Notes: generated by a model from the letters alone, not told the origin. A DNA stretch of 8,260 nucleotides from an uncultured Clostridia bacterium (GCA_946409885.1 CAMJYF010000054.1:1-8260), one strand, 5' to 3'; counted from the stretch's first letter, positions 1 through 5,451 are shown. A program made the numbers and translations.

Positions 1-50
1 ACGGAGCCGCGCTACATTATATGCCTGCGGCGCGCCAACAGAAGACCTCG

Positions 51-67
51 ACAAATCGCCAATTTGT
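51..67. other. Small stem-loop downstream of the traX stop
   Basis: ACAAAT (51-56) and ATTTGT (62-67) form a 6-bp inverted repeat around a 5-base loop, just past the traX stop codon. On the minus strand it is followed by a GC-containing stretch and no T-run, so it does not qualify as an intrinsic terminator. It could be a weak mRNA 3' structure or chance. The rest of 1-72 holds nothing I can identify. Confidence 0.25.
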
Positions 68-72
68 TCACC

Positions 73-846
73 TCAAATCCCACAATAATCCGTGATGAAC
101 CATAAAATTGACAGCTGCGCGATCAGGTACAGGATCGCCAGGTGGGCGGGGTAGAACACGTAGAACAGGTACCGCGGCTTTTTGCTGCCGCCCTGCCCGT
201 TGTAGGCCAGCAGCAGCGGCAGGGCCAGCAGGGAGAACCACACGTAGGGCATCTCCCGCATAAAGACAAGGCAATACACAATCACGGCGCAGGAAAAGGC
301 CGCCAGCTTCCGCTTTTTATCCGCAAACAGCGCCGCGCTCAGGGGCAGCAGCACGCCGCACAGGCCGTAATCCAGGTACAAACTCCACCCGGCGGTATTC
401 CGCTGCCGCCAGGCGAACCAGGTAAACGCCGCCAACGCTGCCAGATACGCCGCCAGCAGTGACAGCCGCCCGGCGGCTTTTTTTGCCTGTCCCTCTGCCC
501 GCGCCCTGTCGGCGTCAAGGCATAAAAAGCACGCGCCGCAGGCCAGGGCGAAGGTGCAAAGGATGTTGAAGTACCAGCAGCCGCTGGAAACGGTCAGCCG
601 GCCGCCGGCGATCAGCTCCTCCGCGAAATAGGCCGCCTGGCAGACCCCCGCCAGCACGGAAAGCCGCAGCACGTACCGCTTCCGGTCATGGGTGTAGCGG
701 CAGCCCTCGCCGATAAAAAAGGCGAACAGCGGCATGGCCAGCCGCCCGATCCACCGCAGCGTCATTACCCCGGGGAACAGCAGGTAGCCCATATGGTCGC
801 ACAGCATGGAAACACAGGCGATGATTTTCAGATGATTCCGGTTCAT
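73..846 (-). CDS. TraX family integral membrane protein
   Basis: This is a 257-residue polytopic membrane protein of the TraX family. F-plasmid TraX N-acetylates pilin; chromosomal Firmicutes members have no settled role and may acylate a surface polymer or protein (family knowledge). Visible hallmarks are an N-terminal 'HLKIIACVSMLCDH' helix (residues 5-18), an 'RWIGRLAMPLFAFFIGEG' segment (31-48) followed by a basic 'RYTHDRKRY', a 'DYGLCGVLLPL' helix (159-169), and a C-terminal 'LFYVFYPAHLAILYLIA' (227-243). About seven to nine hydrophobic stretches span the protein. The ATG at 846 was chosen because the family's conserved N-terminus begins there. A longer TTG frame (to 891) would add repeat-derived residues. 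No Shine-Dalgarno sequence is visible upstream of either start. Family assignment is solid; the substrate is unknown. Confidence 0.85.
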   Translation of the reverse strand: MNRNHLKIIACVSMLCDHMGYLLFPGVMTLRWIGRLAMPLFAFFIGEGCRYTHDRKRYVLRLSVLAGVCQAAYFAEELIAGGRLTVSSGCWYFNILCTFALACGACFLCLDADRARAEGQAKKAAGRLSLLAAYLAALAAFTWFAWRQRNTAGWSLYLDYGLCGVLLPLSAALFADKKRKLAAFSCAVIVYCLVFMREMPYVWFSLLALPLLLAYNGQGGSKKPRYLFYVFYPAHLAILYLIAQLSILWFITDYCGI

Positions 847-847
847 A

Positions 848-861
848 GTTTTCAGGAAAAC
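848..861. repeat. Inverted repeat immediately upstream of the traX start
   Basis: GTTTTC (848-853) and GAAAAC (856-861) are perfectly complementary around a 2-base centre, giving about 5 bp with a 4-base loop in RNA. It lies one base upstream of the traX ATG, where a ribosome binding site would be expected, and no GGAGG-like sequence is present. It may be a structure that limits initiation, or it may be coincidence. Confidence 0.4.
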
Positions 862-876
862 GGGGAGCAGGCAACA

Positions 877-1069
877 ATTAGCAATTAGCAATTAGTGGTT
901 AGCAGTTTGCAGGTAGCAGATAGCAAATAGGATTTTTTCAGAAATGGTCAGTGGTTGGTGATTGGTGGTTCTAATGATAATCGGGTATGGGCAGAGCCCA
1001 TCCGACATTGCTCATTGCACATTGCTAATTGCTAATTGATATTACGCATTGCTAATTCGCGCACTGCTC
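877..1069. repeat. Intergenic element of degenerate 7-bp tandem units in two opposed arms
   Basis: The left arm reads as eight back-to-back heptamers from 877 to 932: ATTAGCA, ATTAGCA, ATTAGTG, GTTAGCA, GTTTGCA, GGTAGCA, GATAGCA, AATAGGA. Four looser units follow at 947-974 (GTCAGTG, GTTGGTG, ATTGGTG, GTTCTAA). The right arm, 1007 to about 1061, carries the opposite orientation: ATTGCTC, ATTGCAC, ATTGCTA, ATTGCTA, ATTGATA, then after a 6-base slip ATTGCTA and ATTCGCG. An exact 18-base inverted match links 875-892 with 1021-1038. A GC-rich hairpin (981-1005) sits between the arms. There are no long open frames and no transposase. It resembles a non-autonomous, MITE-like or slippage-grown intergenic repeat, and is much more AT-rich than the flanking genes. 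The heptad unit is seen directly; the origin is inferred. Confidence 0.7.
981..1005. repeat. GC-rich hairpin at the centre of the heptad element
   Basis: ATGGGC (987-992), loop AGA, GCCCAT (996-1001) form a perfect 6-bp stem. The outer bases TCGG (981-984) and CCGA (1002-1005) extend it to 10 bp across a two-base bulge. There is no T-run on either side, so it is not a standard terminator. Its base composition contrasts with the AT-rich arms, and it sits between them like the core of the repeat element. Confidence 0.5.
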
Positions 1070-1072
1070 ACT

Positions 1073-1103
1073 AAAAAAACGGTCCCCAGCGCCTGGGAAC
1101 CGT
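1073..1103 (-). terminator. Rho-independent terminator of the zinc-ribbon gene
   Basis: On the minus strand an 11-bp stem (1103-1093 with 1089-1079, one G-T pair, 3-base loop) is followed by seven T residues (positions 1079-1073). It begins 22 bp past the stop of the small acidic protein gene and marks the end of the peptidase-efp-zinc-ribbon transcription unit. It also insulates traX, which lies beyond the repeat element. Confidence 0.92.
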
Positions 1104-1124
1104 TGTCGTCTTGCGGCAGGGGAC

Positions 1125-1520
1125 TCAGTCGTCCTCTTCGTCCTCTTCCTCGTAGAACCCTTCCAGCTTTGCGCCGCAGTTGGGGCACTCGATCTCCTTG
1201 CCCTCTTCAAAGACGGATTCGTCAATGAAAACGACCTCGTGGCAGTTGGGGCACTCAAACTCATACTCGCCGCTGTCATCGTCGTCAAAGTCGAAGTCGT
1301 AATCGTCGTCCAGGTCCAGCTCGTCATAGACGTACTCTTCCAGCGTCTCCAGATCCTCGTCGATGGCGTCGATCTGGTCGCAGCTGTCCGCGACGGTCAG
1401 GGCCATGTCCTCCAGAATATCCGCCATGGCGGCAAGAACCTTGCCCTCCTTGGTGGTCTTGTCCAGGTCCAGACCCTCCATCAGGCCCTTGAGGTAAGCA
1501 ACTTTTTCGGTAATGGTCAT
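1125..1520 (-). CDS. CD1247 N-terminal domain-containing, acidic zinc-ribbon protein
   Basis: A 131-residue protein of unknown function, common in Clostridia beside efp. The N-terminus 'EKVAYLKGLMEGLDLD' (5-20) is the conserved domain named after Clostridioides CD1247, and residues about 1-68 are predicted helical. An extremely acidic linker (about 66-85, nearly all D/E with aromatic residues) leads to a C-terminal zinc ribbon with two CPNC knuckles (C90/C93 and C112/C115). The tail is again all acidic. A clear AGGAG sits 8 bases before the ATG. It lies 69 bp downstream of efp, with only a weak hairpin between them, so it is probably co-transcribed with efp. The acid-rich linker recalls nucleic-acid-mimicking proteins and the ribbon suggests contact with the transcription or translation machinery; both are inferences only. 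Confidence 0.85.
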   Translation of the reverse strand: MTITEKVAYLKGLMEGLDLDKTTKEGKVLAAMADILEDMALTVADSCDQIDAIDEDLETLEEYVYDELDLDDDYDFDFDDDDSGEYEFECPNCHEVVFIDESVFEEGKEIECPNCGAKLEGFYEEEDEEDD

Positions 1521-1553
1521 AACTGTTACTCCTTTGCTGAAAGATTCAAACCG

Positions 1554-1577
1554 AAAACTGCCGCGCGTCGGCGGCAG
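1554..1577 (-). terminator. Weak intergenic hairpin between efp and the zinc-ribbon gene
   Basis: On the minus strand CTGCCGC and GCGGCAG (1577-1571 and 1564-1558) form a 7-bp GC-rich stem with a 6-base loop, followed by only four T residues (1557-1554) and then CGG. The T-run is short for full termination. It is more likely a partial terminator or mRNA-processing and stability structure that tunes downstream expression relative to efp. Confidence 0.5.
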
Positions 1578-1589
1578 CGATTGGCGTCA

Positions 1590-2147
1590 TCAGGCGCGGC
1601 CCAGATACTCGCCCGTGCGGGTGTCGATCTGAATGAACTCGCCCTCGTCGATGAACAGCGGCACCTTGATCTCCACGCCGGTTTCCAGAATGGCGGGCTT
1701 CAGGGTGTTGGTGGCCGTGTCTCCCTTAAAGCCGGGGTCGGTCTTCACCACCTGCAGGTTGACGAACGTGGGGGGCTCCACGCCGAACACCTTGCCCTTG
1801 TAGGACAGGATGCGGCAGACCATATCCTCCTTCACGAACTTGAAGTTGTCGTCCAGCTCGCTGGCGCCGATGGGAATCAGCTCATAGCTTTCGGGATCCA
1901 TGAAATAATACAGGTCGCCGTCGTTGTAGGAGTAGGTCATTTCCTTGCGCTCAATGTAAGCGGTGGGGAATTTATCGGTGGGGCTGAAGGTTTTTTCCAC
2001 CACGCTGCCCGCGATCACGTTTCTGATCTTGGTGCGGACGAACGCCGCGCCCTTGCCGGGCTTCACGTGCTGAAACTCGATGATCTGCCAGACCTGGCCG
2101 TCCATTTCAAACGTAATACCGTTTCTGAAATCGCCGGCTGATACCAT
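1590..2147 (-). CDS. efp: Elongation factor P
   Basis: EF-P (185 residues, the usual length) binds between the ribosomal P and E sites and promotes peptide-bond formation at consecutive prolines. The N-terminal KOW-like domain (about 1-62) carries the tip loop 'KPGKGAAF', with Lys32 at the position that is post-translationally modified in Bacillus (Lys34 in E. coli). Two OB-fold domains follow (about 66-127 and 130-185). The C-terminal EF-P signature K-x-A-x4-G-x2-I-x-V-P-x-F-I matches exactly at residues 150-166. The start is supported by AAAGGA about 10 bases upstream and by the family N-terminus '[10 protein letters not shown]'. The PGKG loop is the Firmicutes type. No epmA/B-like modification genes are in view, so the modification is unknown here. 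The Xaa-Pro peptidase upstream is a conserved Firmicutes neighbour (as yqhT-efp in Bacillus). Confidence 0.98.
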   Translation of the reverse strand: MVSAGDFRNGITFEMDGQVWQIIEFQHVKPGKGAAFVRTKIRNVIAGSVVEKTFSPTDKFPTAYIERKEMTYSYNDGDLYYFMDPESYELIPIGASELDDNFKFVKEDMVCRILSYKGKVFGVEPPTFVNLQVVKTDPGFKGDTATNTLKPAILETGVEIKVPLFIDEGEFIQIDTRTGEYLGRA

Positions 2148-2200
2148 AAAAAATCAATCCTTTCTTGGTTGGTAAAAAATATAATACCGTTTACCCGAAT

Positions 2201-2229
2201 ATAATAATATATATTTTTGTTTTTTGCAA
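2201..2229 (-). promoter_or_regulatory. Candidate sigma-A promoter for efp
   Basis: On the minus strand TTGCAA (2229-2224) is separated by 17 bases from TATTAT (2206-2201), inside an AT-rich 100-bp gap between the peptidase stop and efp. Transcription would begin near 2194 and give an untranslated leader of about 45 bases. The -35 is only a partial match and the surrounding AT-richness makes chance matches easier, so confidence is moderate. Confidence 0.5.
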
Positions 2230-2247
2230 TACTTTTTATAAAAAATG

Positions 2248-3318
2248 TTACAGTACGATCAGTTTCTTCTCGCAGTGGGTCAGGCCAACGTGCCCTTCGG
2301 GGGTGATCACGGCCATATCCTCAATGCGCACGCCAAAGCGGCCGGGCAGATAAATGCCGGGCTCCACCGTCACCACGTTGCCGGTGTGCAGCGTGGCCTT
2401 GGATTTGGGCGAAAGGCGCGGGGCCTCGTGGATCTCCACGCCCACGCCGTGACCGGTGCCGTGGCCGAAGAATTTGCCGTAGCCAGCCTGTTCGATCACG
2501 TCCCGGCTGGCCTTGTCCGCGTCAAAGCCGGTCACGCCGTCCTTCAGGGCTGCCAGCCCCGCCAGCTGGGCCTCCAGCACCACGTTGTACACTTTGATCT
2601 GTTCTTCGGTGGGCCGCCCCACCGCCACGGTGCGGGTCATATCGGAATGGTAGCCGTCCACCACCGCGCCGTAATCCATGGTGAGGAAGTCGCCGGGCCG
2701 GATCACGTTGTCGCCGGGCACGCCGTGGGGCATGGAGCCCTTCTGCCCCGCCACGGCGATGGTCTCAAAGCTGAGGGCCTGGGCCCCGTGGGAGAGCATA
2801 TAAAAATCCAGCTCCAGCTGTACCTGCTTTTCGGTCATGCCGGGTTTGATAAAGCCCAGCATGTGGTCGAAGGCCTTCTCCGCGATGGCCTGGGCGGCGC
2901 GGATCTTGTCCAGCTCCGCGTCGGATTTCACCAGGCGGATCTCCTCAATGGCCCGGGCCAGGGCGGCGGTGGGGTTGAACTCGATCCCCGGCAGCTTCCG
3001 CTTCAGCTCCTCAAAATCCGCCAGCGTGATCCGGTCGTTCTCAATGGCCACGGTGTTGACGTTAAATTCCTCAAACTGCGCGCGCAGCTCCTCATACATC
3101 TTTTCGGAATCATGCACGTAGTCCGCGCCGATCTTCGCGGCGGCCGCCTCCGTGTAGCGGCTGTCCGTATAGAACACCGCGCCGTAGGGCGTTACCAGCA
3201 GCGCCCCGTCGGTGGCGGGGAATTCAGTGAAATAAAGACGGTTCTCCTCCGACAGAATCAGCGCCGCGTCGGCAAACGCGGGCAGCCTGGCGGAGAGCTT
3301 GTCTGTATTGTGCAGCAT
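2248..3318 (-). CDS. M24B family Xaa-Pro aminopeptidase / prolidase-like metallopeptidase
   Basis: A 356-residue pita-bread metallopeptidase predicted to remove N-terminal residues preceding proline, or to cleave Xaa-Pro dipeptides, in the cytoplasm. An N-terminal creatinase-like domain (about 6-128) precedes the catalytic domain (about 137-350). The dinuclear-metal ligands are all present: D215 (in 'MDYG'), D226 (in 'SDMTRT'), H290, E319 (in 'VEPG') and E333 (in 'RIED'). Residues 286-298 match the proline-peptidase signature H-G-T-G-H-G-V-G-V-E-I-H-E perfectly. About 356 residues is the common length for the Firmicutes YqhT-type enzyme. The ATG at 3318 has AGAAAGGA 8 bases upstream. It lies 100 bp before efp, a conserved pairing. 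A terminator ends only a few bases before its ribosome binding site, so expression may depend on read-through from rpsU. Aminopeptidase versus dipeptidase cannot be settled from the sequence. Confidence 0.93.
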   Translation of the reverse strand: MLHNTDKLSARLPAFADAALILSEENRLYFTEFPATDGALLVTPYGAVFYTDSRYTEAAAAKIGADYVHDSEKMYEELRAQFEEFNVNTVAIENDRITLADFEELKRKLPGIEFNPTAALARAIEEIRLVKSDAELDKIRAAQAIAEKAFDHMLGFIKPGMTEKQVQLELDFYMLSHGAQALSFETIAVAGQKGSMPHGVPGDNVIRPGDFLTMDYGAVVDGYHSDMTRTVAVGRPTEEQIKVYNVVLEAQLAGLAALKDGVTGFDADKASRDVIEQAGYGKFFGHGTGHGVGVEIHEAPRLSPKSKATLHTGNVVTVEPGIYLPGRFGVRIEDMAVITPEGHVGLTHCEKKLIVL

Positions 3319-3341
3319 CGTTCAAATCCTTTCTCCATCGC

Positions 3342-3390
3342 AAAAAAACAGGTTCCGCCACAAACTGAATCCTCAACCTGTCACAGAACC
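3342..3390 (-). terminator. Intrinsic terminator between rpsU and the peptidase gene
   Basis: On the minus strand an 18-position stem (3390-3373 with 3368-3351) pairs at 17 positions, five of them G-T, around the loop GGAT. It is followed by TG and seven T residues (down to 3342). It should end rpsU transcripts, but its T-run lies only about 8 bases from the peptidase Shine-Dalgarno sequence. That leaves no room for a separate promoter beyond it, so it may act as a partial terminator or attenuator for the downstream genes. Confidence 0.82.
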
Positions 3391-3421
3391 GTCTTTTTGT
3401 TATTATGTTGTTGGAATACCG

Positions 3422-3438
3422 ACTGCCTGTCCGGCAGT
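3422..3438. other. Stem-loop in the rpsU 3' untranslated region
   Basis: ACTGCC (3422-3427) and GGCAGT (3433-3438) form a perfect 6-bp stem with a 5-base loop, 15 bp past the rpsU stop codon and about 30 bases before the terminator stem. There is no adjacent T-run. It may be an RNA stability element for the short rpsU message, or an alternative fold competing with the terminator; the role is unproven. Confidence 0.45.
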
Positions 3439-3452
3439 TCCGTGCCGGGAAA

Positions 3453-3629
3453 TCATTTGTACTTGCGCTTGCGAGCAGCTTCTGATTTCTTTTTTCTCTT
3501 GACAGAGGGTTTTTCGTAATGCTCTCTCTTGCGGACTTCCTGGATCACGCCGTCGCGGGAAGTCTGGCGCTTGAAACGTCTCAGCGCGCTGTCAAGAGAT
3601 TCATTCTCTTTCACTTTAACCTGGCTCAT
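3453..3629 (-). CDS. rpsU: 30S ribosomal protein S21
   Basis: A 58-residue, very basic protein of the small subunit. S21 sits near the mRNA exit channel and the anti-Shine-Dalgarno end of 16S rRNA and helps translation start (family knowledge). The N-terminus '[20 protein letters not shown]' and the C-terminal poly-basic tail ending 'RKRKYK' are typical, as is the length. The start is the ATG at 3629 because the S21 family begins there. Nine residues of a longer frame are excluded because they would be encoded across the ribosome binding site. An unusually purine-rich double Shine-Dalgarno precedes it, and the promoter is a perfect consensus, as expected for a highly expressed ribosomal gene. 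It is the first gene of the minus-strand block ahead of the peptidase and efp. Confidence 0.97.
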   Translation of the reverse strand: MSQVKVKENESLDSALRRFKRQTSRDGVIQEVRKREHYEKPSVKRKKKSEAARKRKYK

Positions 3630-3634
3630 GTATT

Positions 3635-3646
3635 CCCCTCCCCTCC
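3635..3646 (-). promoter_or_regulatory. Tandem Shine-Dalgarno of rpsU
   Basis: On the minus strand GGAGGGGAGGGG ends 5 bases before the rpsU ATG, offering two overlapping anti-SD registers (GGAGG farther, GAGGGG nearer). Its position fixes the start at 3629, not at the upstream in-frame ATG. Such a duplicated site is consistent with very strong translation of this small ribosomal gene. Confidence 0.8.
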
Positions 3647-3684
3647 GAGTTTGCAAAGGTAAACTCTTGCGTTAATTCTTTGAC

Positions 3685-3713
3685 ATTATACAACAGGATA
3701 GTGTCGCTGTCAA
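3685..3713 (-). promoter_or_regulatory. Consensus sigma-A promoter of rpsU
   Basis: On the minus strand TTGACA (3713-3708) and TATAAT (3690-3685) are both perfect consensus hexamers with the optimal 17-base spacer. The predicted start near 3678 gives a leader of about 48 bases before the rpsU ATG. This is the strongest promoter in the window and probably also feeds the peptidase by read-through. Confidence 0.93.
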
Positions 3714-3808
3714 TATTTTTTTCGCCGTTTTTCCTTTTTTTTTCGCGCCGCCCGGGAAGGCCGGAGAATTGTAATTTGTCGCGCTGCAACGTATCGCAAA
3801 ATCCCCTT

Positions 3809-4561
3809 TTACAGCAGCGTCTCCCGCAGCCGTCCGGCAAGGCCCTGCGGCGCCAGGGCGGCAAGGGTGTGGGCGTCTGTGCCCACGCAGAAGTGAACGC
3901 CGATCTCTCTGCCCAGCCAAAAGAACCGGCGGGCAAACGCGGGAAAGCGGAACACCGTGGGCGTGTGCAGCTCCCAGCTGCAGCCGGCGCGCTCGCCCTT
4001 TTCCAGAATATCCCCCAGTTCGTTGTCCGTTATGGCGGCAAGGGTGGCCGCCTTTTCCTCCTCATTGAAAAAGTGCATTTTGGTGGGGGAGAAGGGATGG
4101 GCGATATTGTCCGCCCGGTCCGTTTCAAACAGGGCGTTCAGCACGGCCAGCTCGTGCCGCGCGTAGCCCCGGGGGCTGCGGTCCTCCGGCTGCTCCCAGG
4201 AATCCAGATGGTAGTGGATGTGGGAATAACTGGCGAAATCCAGCGCCTTGTCCACCTCATAGGGCTCGCCGAATTTCCCCACGCCCCAGGCGGAAAGCTC
4301 CGCGCCGATGAGCACCCGCACCGGCGTTTCCATCCGCCGCAGCCGCTCCTTGTATGTCAGAAAGTTGGCGTAGGTGTCGATCTCGTCCCCGGGGTCGGAA
4401 TGGTCGGTGACCGCCAGCGTCCGCAGGCCCTCCTCCTCCGCCCGGCGGATCATGGCCTCCAGCGTCATCTCCCGTTTGGCGCAGAGGGAAAACACCGAAT
4501 GGGTGTGCATGTTGTGCCGGGCAAGCTCGGCGGGTTCGTAGGTGCGTTCCAGAACAAACAT
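3809..4561 (-). CDS. PHP-domain metal-dependent phosphoesterase
   Basis: A 250-residue protein of the PHP (polymerase and histidinol phosphatase) superfamily, predicted to hydrolyse a phosphoester with a cluster of bound metal ions in the cytoplasm. The metal-binding motifs appear in order: H19-x-H21 ('NMHTH'), 'TDHSD' (D53, H54), E88 in 'GAELS', 'SHIHYH' (H114/H116/H118), H155 in 'IAHPF', E197/H199 in 'WELHT', and D229-x-H231 in 'GTDAH'. The length matches the histidinol-phosphatase-like branch, but no his genes are nearby, so histidinol phosphate is only one possible substrate. The ATG at 4561 has a purine-rich AAGGGAG about 8 bases upstream and an extended -10 promoter. The gene is divergent from the secreted protein gene at 4767 and not in an operon with rpsU. 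No terminator is evident downstream, so transcripts may run into the rpsU promoter. Confidence 0.85.
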   Translation of the reverse strand: MFVLERTYEPAELARHNMHTHSVFSLCAKREMTLEAMIRRAEEEGLRTLAVTDHSDPGDEIDTYANFLTYKERLRRMETPVRVLIGAELSAWGVGKFGEPYEVDKALDFASYSHIHYHLDSWEQPEDRSPRGYARHELAVLNALFETDRADNIAHPFSPTKMHFFNEEEKAATLAAITDNELGDILEKGERAGCSWELHTPTVFRFPAFARRFFWLGREIGVHFCVGTDAHTLAALAPQGLAGRLRETLL

Positions 4562-4608
4562 GGCGCGGCTCCCTTCCTTCCGGCGCCGTTCCCGCGCCGT
4601 CTGCCGCC

Positions 4609-4617
4609 ATTATAGCA
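4609..4617 (-). promoter_or_regulatory. Extended -10 promoter of the PHP gene
   Basis: On the minus strand TGCTATAAT (4617-4609) is an extended -10 (TGn plus the perfect TATAAT). The -35 region at 17 bases spacing (TTTTCT) is poor, which is typical for extended -10 promoters. Transcription would start near 4602 and yield a leader of about 40 bases before the ATG at 4561. Confidence 0.7.
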
Positions 4618-4629
4618 CGCGGCGCCGCG
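4618..4629. promoter_or_regulatory. 12-bp perfect palindrome in the PHP promoter spacer
   Basis: CGCGGCGCCGCG is a perfect 12-bp palindrome lying immediately upstream of the extended -10, within the -35 to -10 spacer of the PHP gene promoter. This is a position where a dimeric repressor would block RNA polymerase. The whole area is GC-rich, so chance is a real alternative. Confidence 0.35.
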
Positions 4630-4670
4630 GAAGAAAAGGGACGGCGGCGAAAAAGCGGACGTAATCTGAC

Positions 4671-4718
4671 AAAAAATATAAAATAATACTTGAAATTCCC
4701 GCGGATTCAGGTTAGAAT
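4671..4718 (+). promoter_or_regulatory. Sigma-A promoter with AT-rich upstream element for the secreted protein gene
   Basis: TTGAAA (4690-4695) and TAGAAT (4713-4718) are each one mismatch from consensus, with the optimal 17-base spacer. An uninterrupted 18-base A/T tract (4671-4688) lies directly upstream of the -35 and looks like an UP element. The start near 4725 leaves a leader of about 40 bases to the GGAGG at 4754-4758. Confidence 0.85.
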
Positions 4719-4766
4719 AAACTGTGTAACTGCAAAGTTGACGAAATTAAAACGGAGGTTATCCCT

Positions 4767-5420
4767 ATGAAAAAAGTTCTTTCGGTATTTTTGGCGGCTC
4801 TGATGCTGCTTTCCGCGTTTTCCGTGATCTCCTTCGCGGAGGAAAAATATCCCGAGCCCGCGGCTCCCGCCAACCTGGCGTTTTCGGCGGAAGGCGTCGC
4901 CTCCTGGGACGCGGTGGACGTTCCCTCCTTTACGGAGACGGAAGGCTATGAGACCAGCTGCGTGATGCAGTATGAGGTGACCCTGGCCAGATGGGATTAT
5001 GACGACAAAGAGGAAAACTGGACCTACGTTCCCGTGGGCGGTACGGTCGTCACCGAGGAGACCAGCCTTGACCTGAGCGCCCATATGGAATCCGGCAAAT
5101 ACGTCTTTTCCGTCACCGCCATCGCTGCCTATTCCCGCACCATGCTTTCCAACGGCAAGATCGCCAATTTCAAAAAGCGCAGCGACAAGGTGGACCTGGA
5201 CCTGGCCAACGCCGTGCAGGTGACCCCGGATATCTTCGCGGAGCCCGTTGATACCAGCATCCCCTTTGAATCCCTGGTGAAAGAGGACGACGAGCAGGCG
5301 CAGGGCATCCTGAAGATCCTGAAGAAGATCAAAGAGGTCTTTATGATCATCCTTCGCTTCCTGGGCTTTGCCGGCGACGTGACCGGCATCAGCGACGAGA
5401 TCCAGAGAAAGAACGGCTGA
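4767..5420 (+). CDS. Secreted Fn3-like protein with amphipathic C-terminal helix
   Basis: A 217-residue exported protein that I cannot assign to a named family. Residues 1-24 are a classical signal peptide (MKK, hydrophobic core, cleavage probably after 'SFA'). Residues about 32-121 look like a fibronectin type III fold: 'PANLAFSAEGVASWDAV' gives the A and B strands, 'MQYEVTLARW' the C strand, and 'GKYVFSVTAIA' the F strand. A Ser/Asp/Lys-rich linker follows. Residues 179-201 form a cationic, strongly hydrophobic amphipathic helix (K183, K186, K187, K189, R197), then a short polar tail. No LPXTG motif, dockerin or S-layer repeat is present. The start is fixed by GGAGG 8 bases before the ATG. 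It is a single-gene unit with its own promoter and terminator. It may be an envelope-associated binding protein whose C-terminal helix touches the membrane (inference). Confidence 0.88.
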   Translation: MKKVLSVFLAALMLLSAFSVISFAEEKYPEPAAPANLAFSAEGVASWDAVDVPSFTETEGYETSCVMQYEVTLARWDYDDKEENWTYVPVGGTVVTEETSLDLSAHMESGKYVFSVTAIAAYSRTMLSNGKIANFKKRSDKVDLDLANAVQVTPDIFAEPVDTSIPFESLVKEDDEQAQGILKILKKIKEVFMIILRFLGFAGDVTGISDEIQRKNG

Positions 5421-5451
5421 TTTTCCCGATCGCGATACAATACAGTAAACG

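Noticed and set aside
877..1069. Possible CRISPR array
   Set aside because: The units are 7 bp, contiguous and degenerate, with no unique spacers of 30 or so bases and no cas genes.
1239..2141. 300-codon plus-strand frame opposite efp and the zinc-ribbon gene
   Set aside because: It is a shadow of two real genes; its Val/Gln/His-rich composition and lack of a start signal argue against coding.
3391..3452. Separate promoter for the peptidase gene (CATAAT-like -10 after rpsU)
   Set aside because: No acceptable -35 is found at 16-18 bases, and transcripts would still meet the terminator at 3342-3390.
2245..3519. 424-codon open frame on the plus strand opposite the peptidase and rpsU
   Set aside because: It lies wholly antisense to two confidently identified genes, is rich in His/Gly/Val as expected for the complement of GC-rich coding sequence, and lacks family motifs or a ribosome site.
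3680..4615. 311-codon plus-strand frame opposite the PHP gene
   Set aside because: It is antisense to a gene with an intact PHP active site and crosses both promoter regions, with no recognisable domain.
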